In this document: positions 36,627 to 44,520 of the stretch, in pieces
How the letters are laid out: each line of letters opens with the position of its first letter
Position numbering within the stretch: the stretch's first letter is position 1
NCBI RefSeq assembly: GCF_029222965.1
Contig: NZ_JARHUD010000002.1
Span: forward strand, 186,001-250,000
Length of the DNA stretch: 64,000 nt
Source: Aquibaculum arenosum
GTDB lineage: Bacteria > Pseudomonadota > Alphaproteobacteria > Kiloniellales > DSM-21159
Reading direction: 5' to 3'
Program-made: the position numbers and the translations under genes
The notes under the pieces: model-generated
Databases searched by the model: none
The model's input: the letters and a program-made list of their open reading frames with translations, nothing else
What the model was told of the DNA's origin: nothing

Positions 36627-38105
36627 TCAGTCACCGGCGATGAAGGCCGGCTCCGCCGTGAAAGCGGCGGCTTCTTCCAGCACGCCAGCCGTCCGCACCA
36701 GAGTCTCCTCGTCGAAGGCCCGACCGATGAGCTGCAGACCCAGCGGCAGACCATCCATCGACAATCCCGCCGGCACCGAAATGCCAGGCAGGCCCGCCAG
36801 ACTGGCCGGCACCGTGAAGACGTCATTGAGGTACATGGCGACGGGATCATCCATGTTGGCACCCATGGCGAAAGCTGCCGAAGGCGCTGTCGGGGTCAAG
36901 ATCACGTCTACGGTCTCGTAGGCAGCCTTGAAATCCCGCGCAATCAAGGTGCGCACCTGCCGGGCCTTGTTGTAATAGGCGTCGTAATAGCCGGCCGAGA
37001 GCACGTAGGTGCCGATCAGGATGCGGCGTTTGACCTCGTCGCCGAAGCCCGCCCCTCGGGTGGCTTCGTACATCTCGTCCAGGGTTTCACCCTCGACCCG
37101 CAGTCCGTATCGCACGCCGTCATAGCGCGCCAAGTTGGAGGAGGCCTCCGCGGGCGCGACGATGTAATAGGTCGGCAGCGCGTATTTGGTGTGTGGCAGG
37201 GAAATCTCCACCGGCTCCGCACCGGCTGCCTTGAGCCAGTCGATGCCCTGTTGCCAAAGGCTATCGATCTCCGCCGGCATGCCGTCGACACGATACTCCT
37301 TGGGAATGCCCACCTTCAGGCCGCGAACATCGCCGGTCAGAGCCTGCTCGAAGTCCGGCACCGCCACATCCACCGAGGTGGAGTCCTTGGCGTCGAAACC
37401 GGCCATGGAGCGCAGCAGAATGGCGCAGTCCCGCACCGAGCGCGCCATGGGACCGGCCTGGTCCAGGGAGGAGGCAAAGGCGATAATGCCCCAGCGCGAA
37501 CAGCGCCCGTAGGTGGGCTTCAGCCCCACGACTCCAGAGAAGGAAGCCGGCTGACGGATCGAGCCGCCGGTATCGGTGCCCGTTGCTCCCAGGGCGCAGC
37601 GCGCGGCCACGGCCGCCGCCGATCCGCCGGAAGAGCCTCCAGGCACCAGCTTCTCATCGCTGCCATTACGTCGCCAGGGATTGACCACCCCGCCATAGGT
37701 GCTGGTCATGTTGGAGGAGCCCATGGCGAACTCGTCCATATTCACCTTGCCCAGCATCACCGCCCCATCGCGCCAGAGATTGGCAGTGACGGTGGACTCA
37801 TAGGCCGGCTTGAAGTCCTTGAGGATATGGCTGCCAGCGGTCGATTCCACCCCTTCGGTGCAGAAGAGGTCCTTGATCGCAAGCGGTATGCCCTCCAGCG
37901 GGCCGGCCTCGCCCTTGGCGAGCCGAGCATCCGAGGCATCGGCCATGGCCAGGGCCTTTTCCGGCGTCTCCACCGTGTAGGCGTTGAGCGGCCGCGCCGC
38001 CTCGACCGCCGTCAGGTGCGCTTCGGTTAATTCGCGTGCAGAAATCTTCTTGGCGGCAAGGGCATCGCGCGCCTGCGCAAGCGTCATACGGGTGGGAGCG
38101 CTCAT
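36627..38105 (-). CDS. gatA: Asp-tRNA(Asn)/Glu-tRNA(Gln) amidotransferase subunit A
   Basis: 492-residue amidase-signature enzyme that releases ammonia from glutamine or asparagine for GatB. The Ser-cis-Ser-Lys triad is K78 (PLAIKDLF), S158 (GGSSGGSAA) and S182 ([10 protein letters not shown]). Length is standard. Its ATG shares one base with the gatC stop (TAATG), so translation is coupled. Confidence 0.97.
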   Translation of the reverse strand: MSAPTRMTLAQARDALAAKKISARELTEAHLTAVEAARPLNAYTVETPEKALAMADASDARLAKGEAGPLEGIPLAIKDLFCTEGVESTAGSHILKDFKPAYESTVTANLWRDGAVMLGKVNMDEFAMGSSNMTSTYGGVVNPWRRNGSDEKLVPGGSSGGSAAAVAARCALGATGTDTGGSIRQPASFSGVVGLKPTYGRCSRWGIIAFASSLDQAGPMARSVRDCAILLRSMAGFDAKDSTSVDVAVPDFEQALTGDVRGLKVGIPKEYRVDGMPAEIDSLWQQGIDWLKAAGAEPVEISLPHTKYALPTYYIVAPAEASSNLARYDGVRYGLRVEGETLDEMYEATRGAGFGDEVKRRILIGTYVLSAGYYDAYYNKARQVRTLIARDFKAAYETVDVILTPTAPSAAFAMGANMDDPVAMYLNDVFTVPASLAGLPGISVPAGLSMDGLPLGLQLIGRAFDEETLVRTAGVLEEAAAFTAEPAFIAGD

Positions 38106-38392
38106 TATTCCACCACCTTCGGGACAACAAAGAAGCCATGAGCAGAATCGGGCGCGTTGCGCAGAACCGGCTCAGGATCGCCCCCGTCGGTCACCCGATC
38201 CTCACGCAGGGGCTGGCCGCGCTCAACGACCGAGGTCATGGGCGGCACGTCCTTGGTGTCGAGTTCACCCAGTTGCTCCACCCAGCCGAGGATGTTGTTC
38301 AGTTCGCCCACCAGTGCCTCGGCCTGTGCCGGCTCGACCCGAACCCGCGCAAGCTTGGCGATGTGCCGGACCGTATCCAGGTTGACCGACAT
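38105..38392 (-). CDS. gatC: Asp-tRNA(Asn)/Glu-tRNA(Gln) amidotransferase subunit C
   Basis: 95-residue GatC, the small belt subunit stabilising GatA-GatB. It has the family pattern [17 protein letters not shown] at the N-terminus, [18 protein letters not shown] in the middle and LREDRVTDG near the end. It is first in the gatCAB operon and overlaps gatA by 1 nt. Confidence 0.95.
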   Translation of the reverse strand: MSVNLDTVRHIAKLARVRVEPAQAEALVGELNNILGWVEQLGELDTKDVPPMTSVVERGQPLREDRVTDGGDPEPVLRNAPDSAHGFFVVPKVVE

Positions 38393-38521
38393 GCTGCCCT
38401 ATCCTCGTTGTTACGTCGTGCTGATCCGAAACTCGGAATGGCGCGGAACCTAGCACCGGCCCCGGTGACCGGCAAGGCGGGCGCGCGCGCAATCACCCCC
38501 AGAAATCGATCGCCTGCACCT

Positions 38522-40042
38522 TCAATAACGCGGGCCCGACCAGCCGAAAGCAACGAAGGCAATGCGCGTCGCGAAAATCCCGCCCATGGTCGTCATCAGC
38601 GCCCAGAAGATGACATGCGGTTCCGCGGAGAGGCCGAAGTACTGCAGGTAAAGCGACAGCCCCAGCGACCAGAGAATCACGGTCTCAGCGTAAAAGGAAT
38701 GATGCAGGATGGCGTTACCGCTGTCACTTCGGATCATATCGCGGATGATTGCACCGCCAGCAGCCGTCAAAGCGGCCAGTACAGGGCCCCAGAGCCAGAG
38801 AGGATGGCGGCCAAACTCCACCGCGATGGTCACCGCCAGCACCGTTAGCGCGGCAATGCCCGCTGTGTCGAACACTTCCAGCAAGATCTGCGGCTTCGCG
38901 CGCTGCCGCACGATGAGAATGAGATTCACGAGGTCAAAGAGGAGCAACGATCGCCCGCGCAAGCGATCGAGAATACGGTTGATTACATAGCCCACAGCGA
39001 GAGTTGAAAGCACGATATACACGTAAATGGGGTAATCGAAAATGTAAGGCTCGCGCAGGATGAGCACATCGCGAACCACTCCCCCACCCAGCGCCGGCAA
39101 GGACGCCAACACCACCACACCGAAAATGCCGTAATCTCCCGCTCGGGCGATCACCGCGGCGGAGATGGAGAAGGATACCATCCCAACGATCAGAATGATC
39201 TCAAACCAAGCGCCGTAGAGCGCAATGTCCAACAGGACGGGCAGGACGAAACGTCTCTCGATGACCTGGCGTTCGCCGCTCTCATAGACCCGTTCCAACC
39301 CCCAGTTGAAACGTTCGACAAGACCTGGAGCAACCGAGGCACGCGAGAAGAGCGCAACGACATCTTCCTCAAGAATCGGTAAAGGGTGTGATTCCAGGCC
39401 CCACAGATGTCGTTCGGAAAGTTCGTGATAACCGGCCAGGCGATCTATGACGAAGCCGTCCACTTCTCCCGTCTCAAGAAGATGGAGACTCTGTGCCAGG
39501 TCGACTGTCTGGACGATTACGTCGGCATGCGCCGGATCGTCACGGAACCTGTTGAAAGTGGCACCAAGATCATAGTCCTCGACCACGGCGATTCGCAGCT
39601 GCTCGCGTATCAGTGCGTCCAAGAGTTCCGATAGGGTATTGGCTGTCGGCATTCGGTCAGCCGGAAGAAAGATGTTCTCGGTCGCAAAGCGGATCGGATC
39701 TGAGAAGTGGGCGTAGTCTGCACGTTCCGGTGTCGGGTACGCGCCCAGCACAGCGTCGATGCTGCCCTCTTCAACACCCTTGAGAGCCTGTTCCCAGGGA
39801 ACCTGGTCCAACACCACGCTCAACCCAGCATGTTCCGCCGCCGCTCTGAAGGTGGTCACGTCGATGCCGGTGACATGCGCTATCTCGCTGTCCGAGCGCA
39901 GGAATTGATAGGGTGCTTGCAGTGACCAGGCTACACGCAGCACGCGGTCGTGACCCTGGGCGGCCGTCTCACCAGCACACACCACAACCGCCAGTAGGCA
40001 ACAGAGTAAGGAGAGAAAGGCGCGGAACGGGGACAAGGACAC
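38522..40042 (-). CDS. Periplasmic solute-binding domain fused to TRIC/UPF0126 channel, copy 1
   Basis: 506-residue two-part membrane protein. Residues 1-29 are a signal peptide. About 33-265 form a type-3 solute-binding domain of the amino-acid-binding kind (LRVAWSLQAPYQFL, TGIDVTTFRAAAEHAGL, VPWEQALKGVEEGSIDAVLGAYPTPERADYAHFSDPI). Residues 278-500 are a seven-helix TRIC/UPF0126 domain (YicG-like) with both diagnostic loops, GGGVVRD (319-325) and AGGAIIRD (428-435). TRIC proteins are trimeric K+ channels or, for YicG, proposed glycine transporters. A ligand-gated channel or single-chain binding-protein transporter is inference. The start is GTG at 40040-40042. It lies downstream of its paralogue by 201 nt. 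Confidence 0.85.
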   Translation of the reverse strand: MSLSPFRAFLSLLCCLLAVVVCAGETAAQGHDRVLRVAWSLQAPYQFLRSDSEIAHVTGIDVTTFRAAAEHAGLSVVLDQVPWEQALKGVEEGSIDAVLGAYPTPERADYAHFSDPIRFATENIFLPADRMPTANTLSELLDALIREQLRIAVVEDYDLGATFNRFRDDPAHADVIVQTVDLAQSLHLLETGEVDGFVIDRLAGYHELSERHLWGLESHPLPILEEDVVALFSRASVAPGLVERFNWGLERVYESGERQVIERRFVLPVLLDIALYGAWFEIILIVGMVSFSISAAVIARAGDYGIFGVVVLASLPALGGGVVRDVLILREPYIFDYPIYVYIVLSTLAVGYVINRILDRLRGRSLLLFDLVNLILIVRQRAKPQILLEVFDTAGIAALTVLAVTIAVEFGRHPLWLWGPVLAALTAAGGAIIRDMIRSDSGNAILHHSFYAETVILWSLGLSLYLQYFGLSAEPHVIFWALMTTMGGIFATRIAFVAFGWSGPRY

Positions 40043-40111
40043 GACTCTTGGCAGAGGTGGTGTTTACACGCTTTGGACGTAGAGTTTGCCCAACCAGTTA
40101 CCGTCAAGAAA

Positions 40112-40122
40112 GCCGATTCGGC
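40112..40122 (-). promoter_or_regulatory. Palindrome in the copy 1 leader, possible operator
   Basis: GCCGATTCGGC is an 11-nt perfect palindrome (central A/T) 70 nt upstream of the copy 1 start. The corresponding position upstream of copy 2 keeps 10 of 11 bases. Conservation in a duplicated leader suggests a protein-binding site or RNA structure, but no regulator is identified. Confidence 0.4.
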
Positions 40123-40243
40123 CAGAACTGTAACGAAAAAGTGACCACAGCCATTGATTCACGCTGCGGGAATGTACAAACACAACTAAAATTTCCGAGG
40201 TTCCTTTGTCCGGTCTGATCTCGCGAAACGTGCTTCCTTATGA

Positions 40244-41758
40244 TCAATAGCGAGGGCCCGACCAGCCGTAGACCACGAATGCGATGCGCGTCGCGAAGAT
40301 CCCGCACATGGTGGTCATCAACGCCCAAAAGATGACCTGCGGATCGGCGGAAAGCCCGAAGTACTGCAGATAGAGTGAGAGCGGCAGCGACCAGATAATC
40401 ACCGTCTCCGCGTAGAAGGCGTGGTGGAGGATCTCATTGCCGCTGTCCTTGCGGATCATGTCCCGGATAATCGCCCCGCCGGTAGCCGTCAGCGCTGCGA
40501 GCACAGGGCCCCAGAGCCAGAGTGGCTCGCGCCCGAACTCGACCGCGATGGTGACTGCCACGACGGTAAAGGCAGCTATGCCGGCGGCGTCGAAAATTCC
40601 CATTAGCAGCTTCGGCTGAATCCGCTGGCGCATCAAAAGCACCAGGTTGACGAAATCGAAGAAAAGCAGGGAGCGGCCGCGCAATCGTGCCAGCACACGA
40701 TTGAAGAGGAAGCCTCCCACCAGAGTGCCGAGCACAATATAGACGTAAACGGGAAAGGCGAATATGTACGGTTCGCGCAAGATGAGGACATCGCGTACCA
40801 CGCCGCCGCCCAAAGCGGGGAGCGACGCCAGCACAACGGCGCCGAACAGGCCGTAGTCGCCGGTACGGGCAATCACCACGGCCGATATGGAGAACGCCAC
40901 CATCCCCACAATCAGGATGATCTCGAACCAGGCACCGTAGAGCGCCATGTCGAGCATGACCGGTAAGACGAAACGTCGCTCGATGACGCGTTGCTGATCA
41001 TCCTGATAGACCTGCTGCAGGCCCCAGTTGAAATATTCGACCAGAGCGGAATCCACAGAGGCTCGCGAAAAAAGCGCGACGATATCTTCCTCATGAATCG
41101 GGACAGGATGCGACTGAAGGCTCCACATGTGTCGCTCAGACAGTGCGTTATACCCCGCCAAGCGATCCATGACGAAGCCGTCCACTTCTCCCCGTTCCAG
41201 CAGGTGGAGGCTTTGCGCCAAGTCCGCTGTCGGAACGACCAGGTGGGCGTGCTCCGGGTCGTTGCGGAAGCGGTTGAAGCGGTCGCCAAGTTCGAAATCT
41301 TCGATCGCTGCAATCCGCAGGCCGTCGCGCGCCAGTGCGTCCAGCAGTTCTTCCAGGGAACGTGCATGGGGCATGCGATCGCGGAGCAGAAAGATACTTT
41401 CCGTCGCGAAGCGGATAGCGTCGGAGAAGTAGGCATACTCCGCGCGCGCCGCCGTCGGAAAGGCCCCGAGAACAACGTCGATACTACCCTCTTCCACTCG
41501 TTCCAAAGCTTCTTCCCAGGGCAACTGACTGAAGATCACACTCAGGCCGGCATGCGCCGCCGCAGCCCGAAACATCGCCACATCGATGCCGGTGACTTGT
41601 TCCACCTCGCTGCCCGAGCGCAAAAACTGATAGGGTGCCTGCAGGGACCAAGCCACGCGAAGGACGCGATCATGCCCTTGGGATCGGCTTTCTTCTGGAA
41701 AAAGCGCGACCGTCAGTAAGCAACACAAGATGGAAAGCAGCGCACGAAGAGCTAACAA
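40244..41758 (-). CDS. Periplasmic solute-binding domain fused to TRIC/UPF0126 channel, copy 2
   Basis: 504-residue paralogue of copy 1 with the same order: signal peptide (ALRALLSILCCLL), type-3 solute-binding domain (LRVAWSLQAPYQFLRSGSE, TGIDVAMFRAAAAHAGL, LPWEEALERVEEGSIDVVLG) and a TRIC/UPF0126 domain with GGGVVRD and TGGAIIRD. The membrane half is more conserved between copies than parts of the binding domain, where divergence (for example LDQVPW versus FSQLPW, EDYDLG versus EDFELG) could alter ligand choice. The start is TTG at 41756-41758 with AAGGGTG about 7 nt upstream. It is the promoter-proximal copy. Confidence 0.85.
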   Translation of the reverse strand: MLALRALLSILCCLLTVALFPEESRSQGHDRVLRVAWSLQAPYQFLRSGSEVEQVTGIDVAMFRAAAAHAGLSVIFSQLPWEEALERVEEGSIDVVLGAFPTAARAEYAYFSDAIRFATESIFLLRDRMPHARSLEELLDALARDGLRIAAIEDFELGDRFNRFRNDPEHAHLVVPTADLAQSLHLLERGEVDGFVMDRLAGYNALSERHMWSLQSHPVPIHEEDIVALFSRASVDSALVEYFNWGLQQVYQDDQQRVIERRFVLPVMLDMALYGAWFEIILIVGMVAFSISAVVIARTGDYGLFGAVVLASLPALGGGVVRDVLILREPYIFAFPVYVYIVLGTLVGGFLFNRVLARLRGRSLLFFDFVNLVLLMRQRIQPKLLMGIFDAAGIAAFTVVAVTIAVEFGREPLWLWGPVLAALTATGGAIIRDMIRKDSGNEILHHAFYAETVIIWSLPLSLYLQYFGLSADPQVIFWALMTTMCGIFATRIAFVVYGWSGPRY

Positions 41759-41832
41759 CAGAGCACCCTTGGAGGGACTGGTGTTCAGGCCCTTTATGCG
41801 TACACTCTGCCCATCCAGGTGCTGCCGGGGAA

Positions 41833-41843
41833 GCCGATTCGGT
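41833..41843 (-). promoter_or_regulatory. Imperfect palindrome in the copy 2 leader
   Basis: GCCGATTCGGT matches the copy 1 palindrome at 10 of 11 positions and lies at nearly the same distance (75 nt) from its start codon. It is 77 nt from ruvX on the other strand, so it could act on either gene. Confidence 0.35.
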
Positions 41844-41919
41844 CAGGCTGCGACAAAAGGCAGGCTAAGCGACCATCCGTGACTCGCTGCGAACCGCTCG
41901 TAATCAGGGTCTTTCTCCC

Positions 41920-42417
41920 ATGACCATCATCGATCTGCGAGACCTGCCTTCGCGCATGCCTGCGCGCAGCCGGCCTCTTGGGCTCGATCTCGGCGAGAAG
42001 ACCATTGGACTGGCGCTGGGAACCAGTGATTTCACCCTTGCGTCCCCACTGGAGACGATCCAGCGCAGCCGGTTTCGCGAGGACGCGGCGAAGCTGACGG
42101 ACCTGTGCAAAACCCACAACGTCGGCGCGCTCATCATCGGCCTGCCGCTGAACATGGACGGTACGGAAGGGAAGCGCGCGCGCTCGACCCGGCAGTTTGC
42201 GCGCAATCTCTCAGAGATCGCGTCGCTTAACCTACCAATTGCCTTCTGGGACGAGCGCCTCTCCACGGCTGTGGTGGAACGCTTTCTGATCGGAGAGGCG
42301 GATATGAGCCGGCGCCGGCGTGGCGAGGTGGTCGACAAGATGGCGGCCGCTTACATCCTGCAAGGCGCCTTGGACTTCCTCCGGCACACCACGCCACCCG
42401 CAAGAACGTCGAATTGA
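41920..42417 (+). CDS. ruvX: Pre-16S rRNA processing nuclease / Holliday junction resolvase-like YqgF
   Basis: 165-residue RNase H-fold protein of the essential YqgF/RuvX family, implicated in 5' maturation of 16S rRNA. Active-site motifs are PLGLDLGEKTIGLAL (first Asp), GLPLNMDGTEG, FWDERLSTAVVE (second acidic pair) and DKMAAAYILQ (last Asp). Length is typical, with a short alphaproteobacterial N-terminal extension. The upstream neighbour is divergent, so it has its own promoter within 161 nt. Confidence 0.93.
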   Translation: MTIIDLRDLPSRMPARSRPLGLDLGEKTIGLALGTSDFTLASPLETIQRSRFREDAAKLTDLCKTHNVGALIIGLPLNMDGTEGKRARSTRQFARNLSEIASLNLPIAFWDERLSTAVVERFLIGEADMSRRRRGEVVDKMAAAYILQGALDFLRHTTPPARTSN

Positions 42418-42680
42418 ACAGACCCGGGTGTCTACCAGCACCCCTTATTTCTTGGAATCACGGGAACAAGTAGGTAGCAACAGCGGCTGACAGCACAGGA
42501 AGTCGACCGAGGCGAGTCAGGTTTGCGCCTAATCCCGGATTCTCTGGAGCCTTTGTCCCGTTCAGGCTAGAAAAACTTGAGGGTCTCGGTGAGGAAGGGC
42601 TCTTTCGCATCAGCAGCCCATAGCGATGACCAGCTTGGGCGAAGTGCAGTTGCAGACATAACATATGGCGGCAGTCAGGA

Positions 42681-44516
42681 TTGAAGCACTTACTCTATCG
42701 TCTGCTTAGAGCAGGGACCCTCCGCTGGACCGGAGCGGCCTTCGCGATTCTGCTCCCCATATCCGCCGCCGCACAGAACGAGGAGCCGACGCCGGACAGC
42801 GAAAGCACACCGCCGGGCCTCGCCTACACCGCCGAGATTGAAGGTGATCTTTCCAATAGACTTCGCAGTCTGATTGATGAGAGCGCCGCCCTTCTCACGG
42901 AAACGGAAAGGCTACCCGCCAGCGAGGCGGCCCTGCGTCGTCGCCTTCGTGACGATATCGATCGCATCGCCCGCGTATTGCGTTCCGAGGGCTATTACCG
43001 AAACGAGATCGAATCGGTGGTCGACGACAGTGCCGACCCGATCCACATTCGCATCGACGTCGAGCCTGGACCGCGCTTTCGGCTCGAAAACTACGAGATC
43101 AGCTATCAAGAGCCGGTTCCGGACAGCGCGCCACGAACGGCCGAGGACGTCGGCCTCGAGTTGGGGCAGCCAGCAAGAGCGGCAGCTCTGCAGGCGGCGG
43201 CACGCGAGATTCCCTTGTGGCTCAATCAGAATGGCTACCCCTTCGGCCGCGTGGCTAATACCCGCTATCTGGCCGACATGGACGACGCCACCGTCCGCGC
43301 TGAAATCATCGTCGCACCCGGTGAACCCGCAGCCTTCGGACCGCTGTCCATCATCGGGGTGGAATCCGTGCGCAAGGATTATCTCCACCGCATTTTAGGT
43401 TGGGAGGAAGGGCGAACTTACGACCAGCGTGAGACCGAGCGGGTCCGTCGGGAACTGTCTCGCACCGGCCTGTTCGATACGGTCATTGTCGACACTCCCG
43501 ACGAAGTCGAAGCCGACGGCGAGCTCCCGGTCACGGCAGAGGTGGCCGAGCGTCCCCACCGCACCATCGGCGCCGGCGTTTCCTACTCCACCGACGAAGA
43601 TGGACCTGGGATCGAGGTGTTTTGGGAACACCGCAACCTCTTCTCGGAAGCAGAGAGCCTGCGCCTCGAGGCCAGCGCCACCCGGCCGCGCCAAAGCCTC
43701 ACAGCCGACTTCCGCAAGCCCAACTACCTTCGTCTTGAACAGGCGCTGCTGTTCGAGAATGAGTTGCGGCATGAGCGCAGCGAGGCATTCGATGAACTGA
43801 CCAGCAGTCACTTTCTCGGGCTAGAACGGCGCTTGAGCGACAATTGGACCGCGCGTGCCGGCCCCTCACTCCTGCTCACCCGCGTGACAGAAGATGATGA
43901 AACGGAGTTGTACGGGCTCGTCGGGCTGACCGGCGGCGTCAGCTACGACGGCAGTGACGATCCCCTGAACCCCACCAAGGGCGCAAGATTGGACGCCAGC
44001 GTCACGCCCTACATCAGCGCCGTGGGCGAATCCGCGCGCTTCGTCCGGGCTGAGACCAGCGGATCCTTCTACCTCTCGCCCTTCGACAGCGACCGCCTGG
44101 TGCTTGCAGCTCGCGGGCGCTTCGGCACCTTGGCCGGCAGTTCCCATGGCGACATTCCGGCAAACCTGCGCTTTTACGCCGGCGGCGGCGGCTCGGTGCG
44201 CGGCTTCGCGTTTCGCAGCGTCGGGCCGCTGGACGATGATGACGACCCGATCGGCGGCCGGGCCGTTGCCGAGATCGGCCTGGAAGCGCGCATTAAGATC
44301 ACCGACACCATTGGTATCGTGCCCTTCGTGGATGCGGGCCAGGTCTACAAAACATCCTGGCCGACGGGTGAAGAGCTGCGCATCGGTGCCGGTTTGGGCC
44401 TGCGCTACTACACCAGCTTCGGACCGCTGCGCCTCGACGTCGCCACGCCGGTGAACCCGCGCAAGGGCGTTGACCGCGCCTATCAGTTCTACATCTCCAT
44501 TGGACAGTCCTTCTAA
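42681..44516 (+). CDS. tamA: Autotransporter assembly outer-membrane protein TamA
   Basis: 611-residue Omp85-family protein. The frame has no ATG near the start, and TTG 42681 opens a signal peptide (HLLYRLLRAGTLRWTGAAFAILLPISAAAQ). Three POTRA domains lie at about 50-270, then a 16-strand barrel with the VRGF loop (GGGGSVRGFAFRSVG, about 512-526) and a C-terminal strand ending YQFYISIGQSF, the usual BAM-recognised aromatic end. With TamB it forms the TAM complex across the periplasm for outer-membrane protein and lipid transport. tamB follows after 4 nt. Confidence 0.92.
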   Translation: MKHLLYRLLRAGTLRWTGAAFAILLPISAAAQNEEPTPDSESTPPGLAYTAEIEGDLSNRLRSLIDESAALLTETERLPASEAALRRRLRDDIDRIARVLRSEGYYRNEIESVVDDSADPIHIRIDVEPGPRFRLENYEISYQEPVPDSAPRTAEDVGLELGQPARAAALQAAAREIPLWLNQNGYPFGRVANTRYLADMDDATVRAEIIVAPGEPAAFGPLSIIGVESVRKDYLHRILGWEEGRTYDQRETERVRRELSRTGLFDTVIVDTPDEVEADGELPVTAEVAERPHRTIGAGVSYSTDEDGPGIEVFWEHRNLFSEAESLRLEASATRPRQSLTADFRKPNYLRLEQALLFENELRHERSEAFDELTSSHFLGLERRLSDNWTARAGPSLLLTRVTEDDETELYGLVGLTGGVSYDGSDDPLNPTKGARLDASVTPYISAVGESARFVRAETSGSFYLSPFDSDRLVLAARGRFGTLAGSSHGDIPANLRFYAGGGGSVRGFAFRSVGPLDDDDDPIGGRAVAEIGLEARIKITDTIGIVPFVDAGQVYKTSWPTGEELRIGAGLGLRYYTSFGPLRLDVATPVNPRKGVDRAYQFYISIGQSF

Positions 44517-44520
44517 GCCC

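Larger units (their letters stand above)
38522..41843 (-). repeat. Tandem gene duplication with its leader (about 1.7-kb unit)
   Basis: Two head-to-tail minus-strand genes (38522-40042 and 40244-41758) encode proteins that align end to end with only small length differences and, by eye, are identical at roughly two thirds or more of positions. The leaders also align for about 80 nt upstream of each start (CCGAATCGGCTT, TGGGCA, TACG, AACACCA and CCAAG in the same order and spacing), so the duplication included regulatory sequence. Confidence 0.85.
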
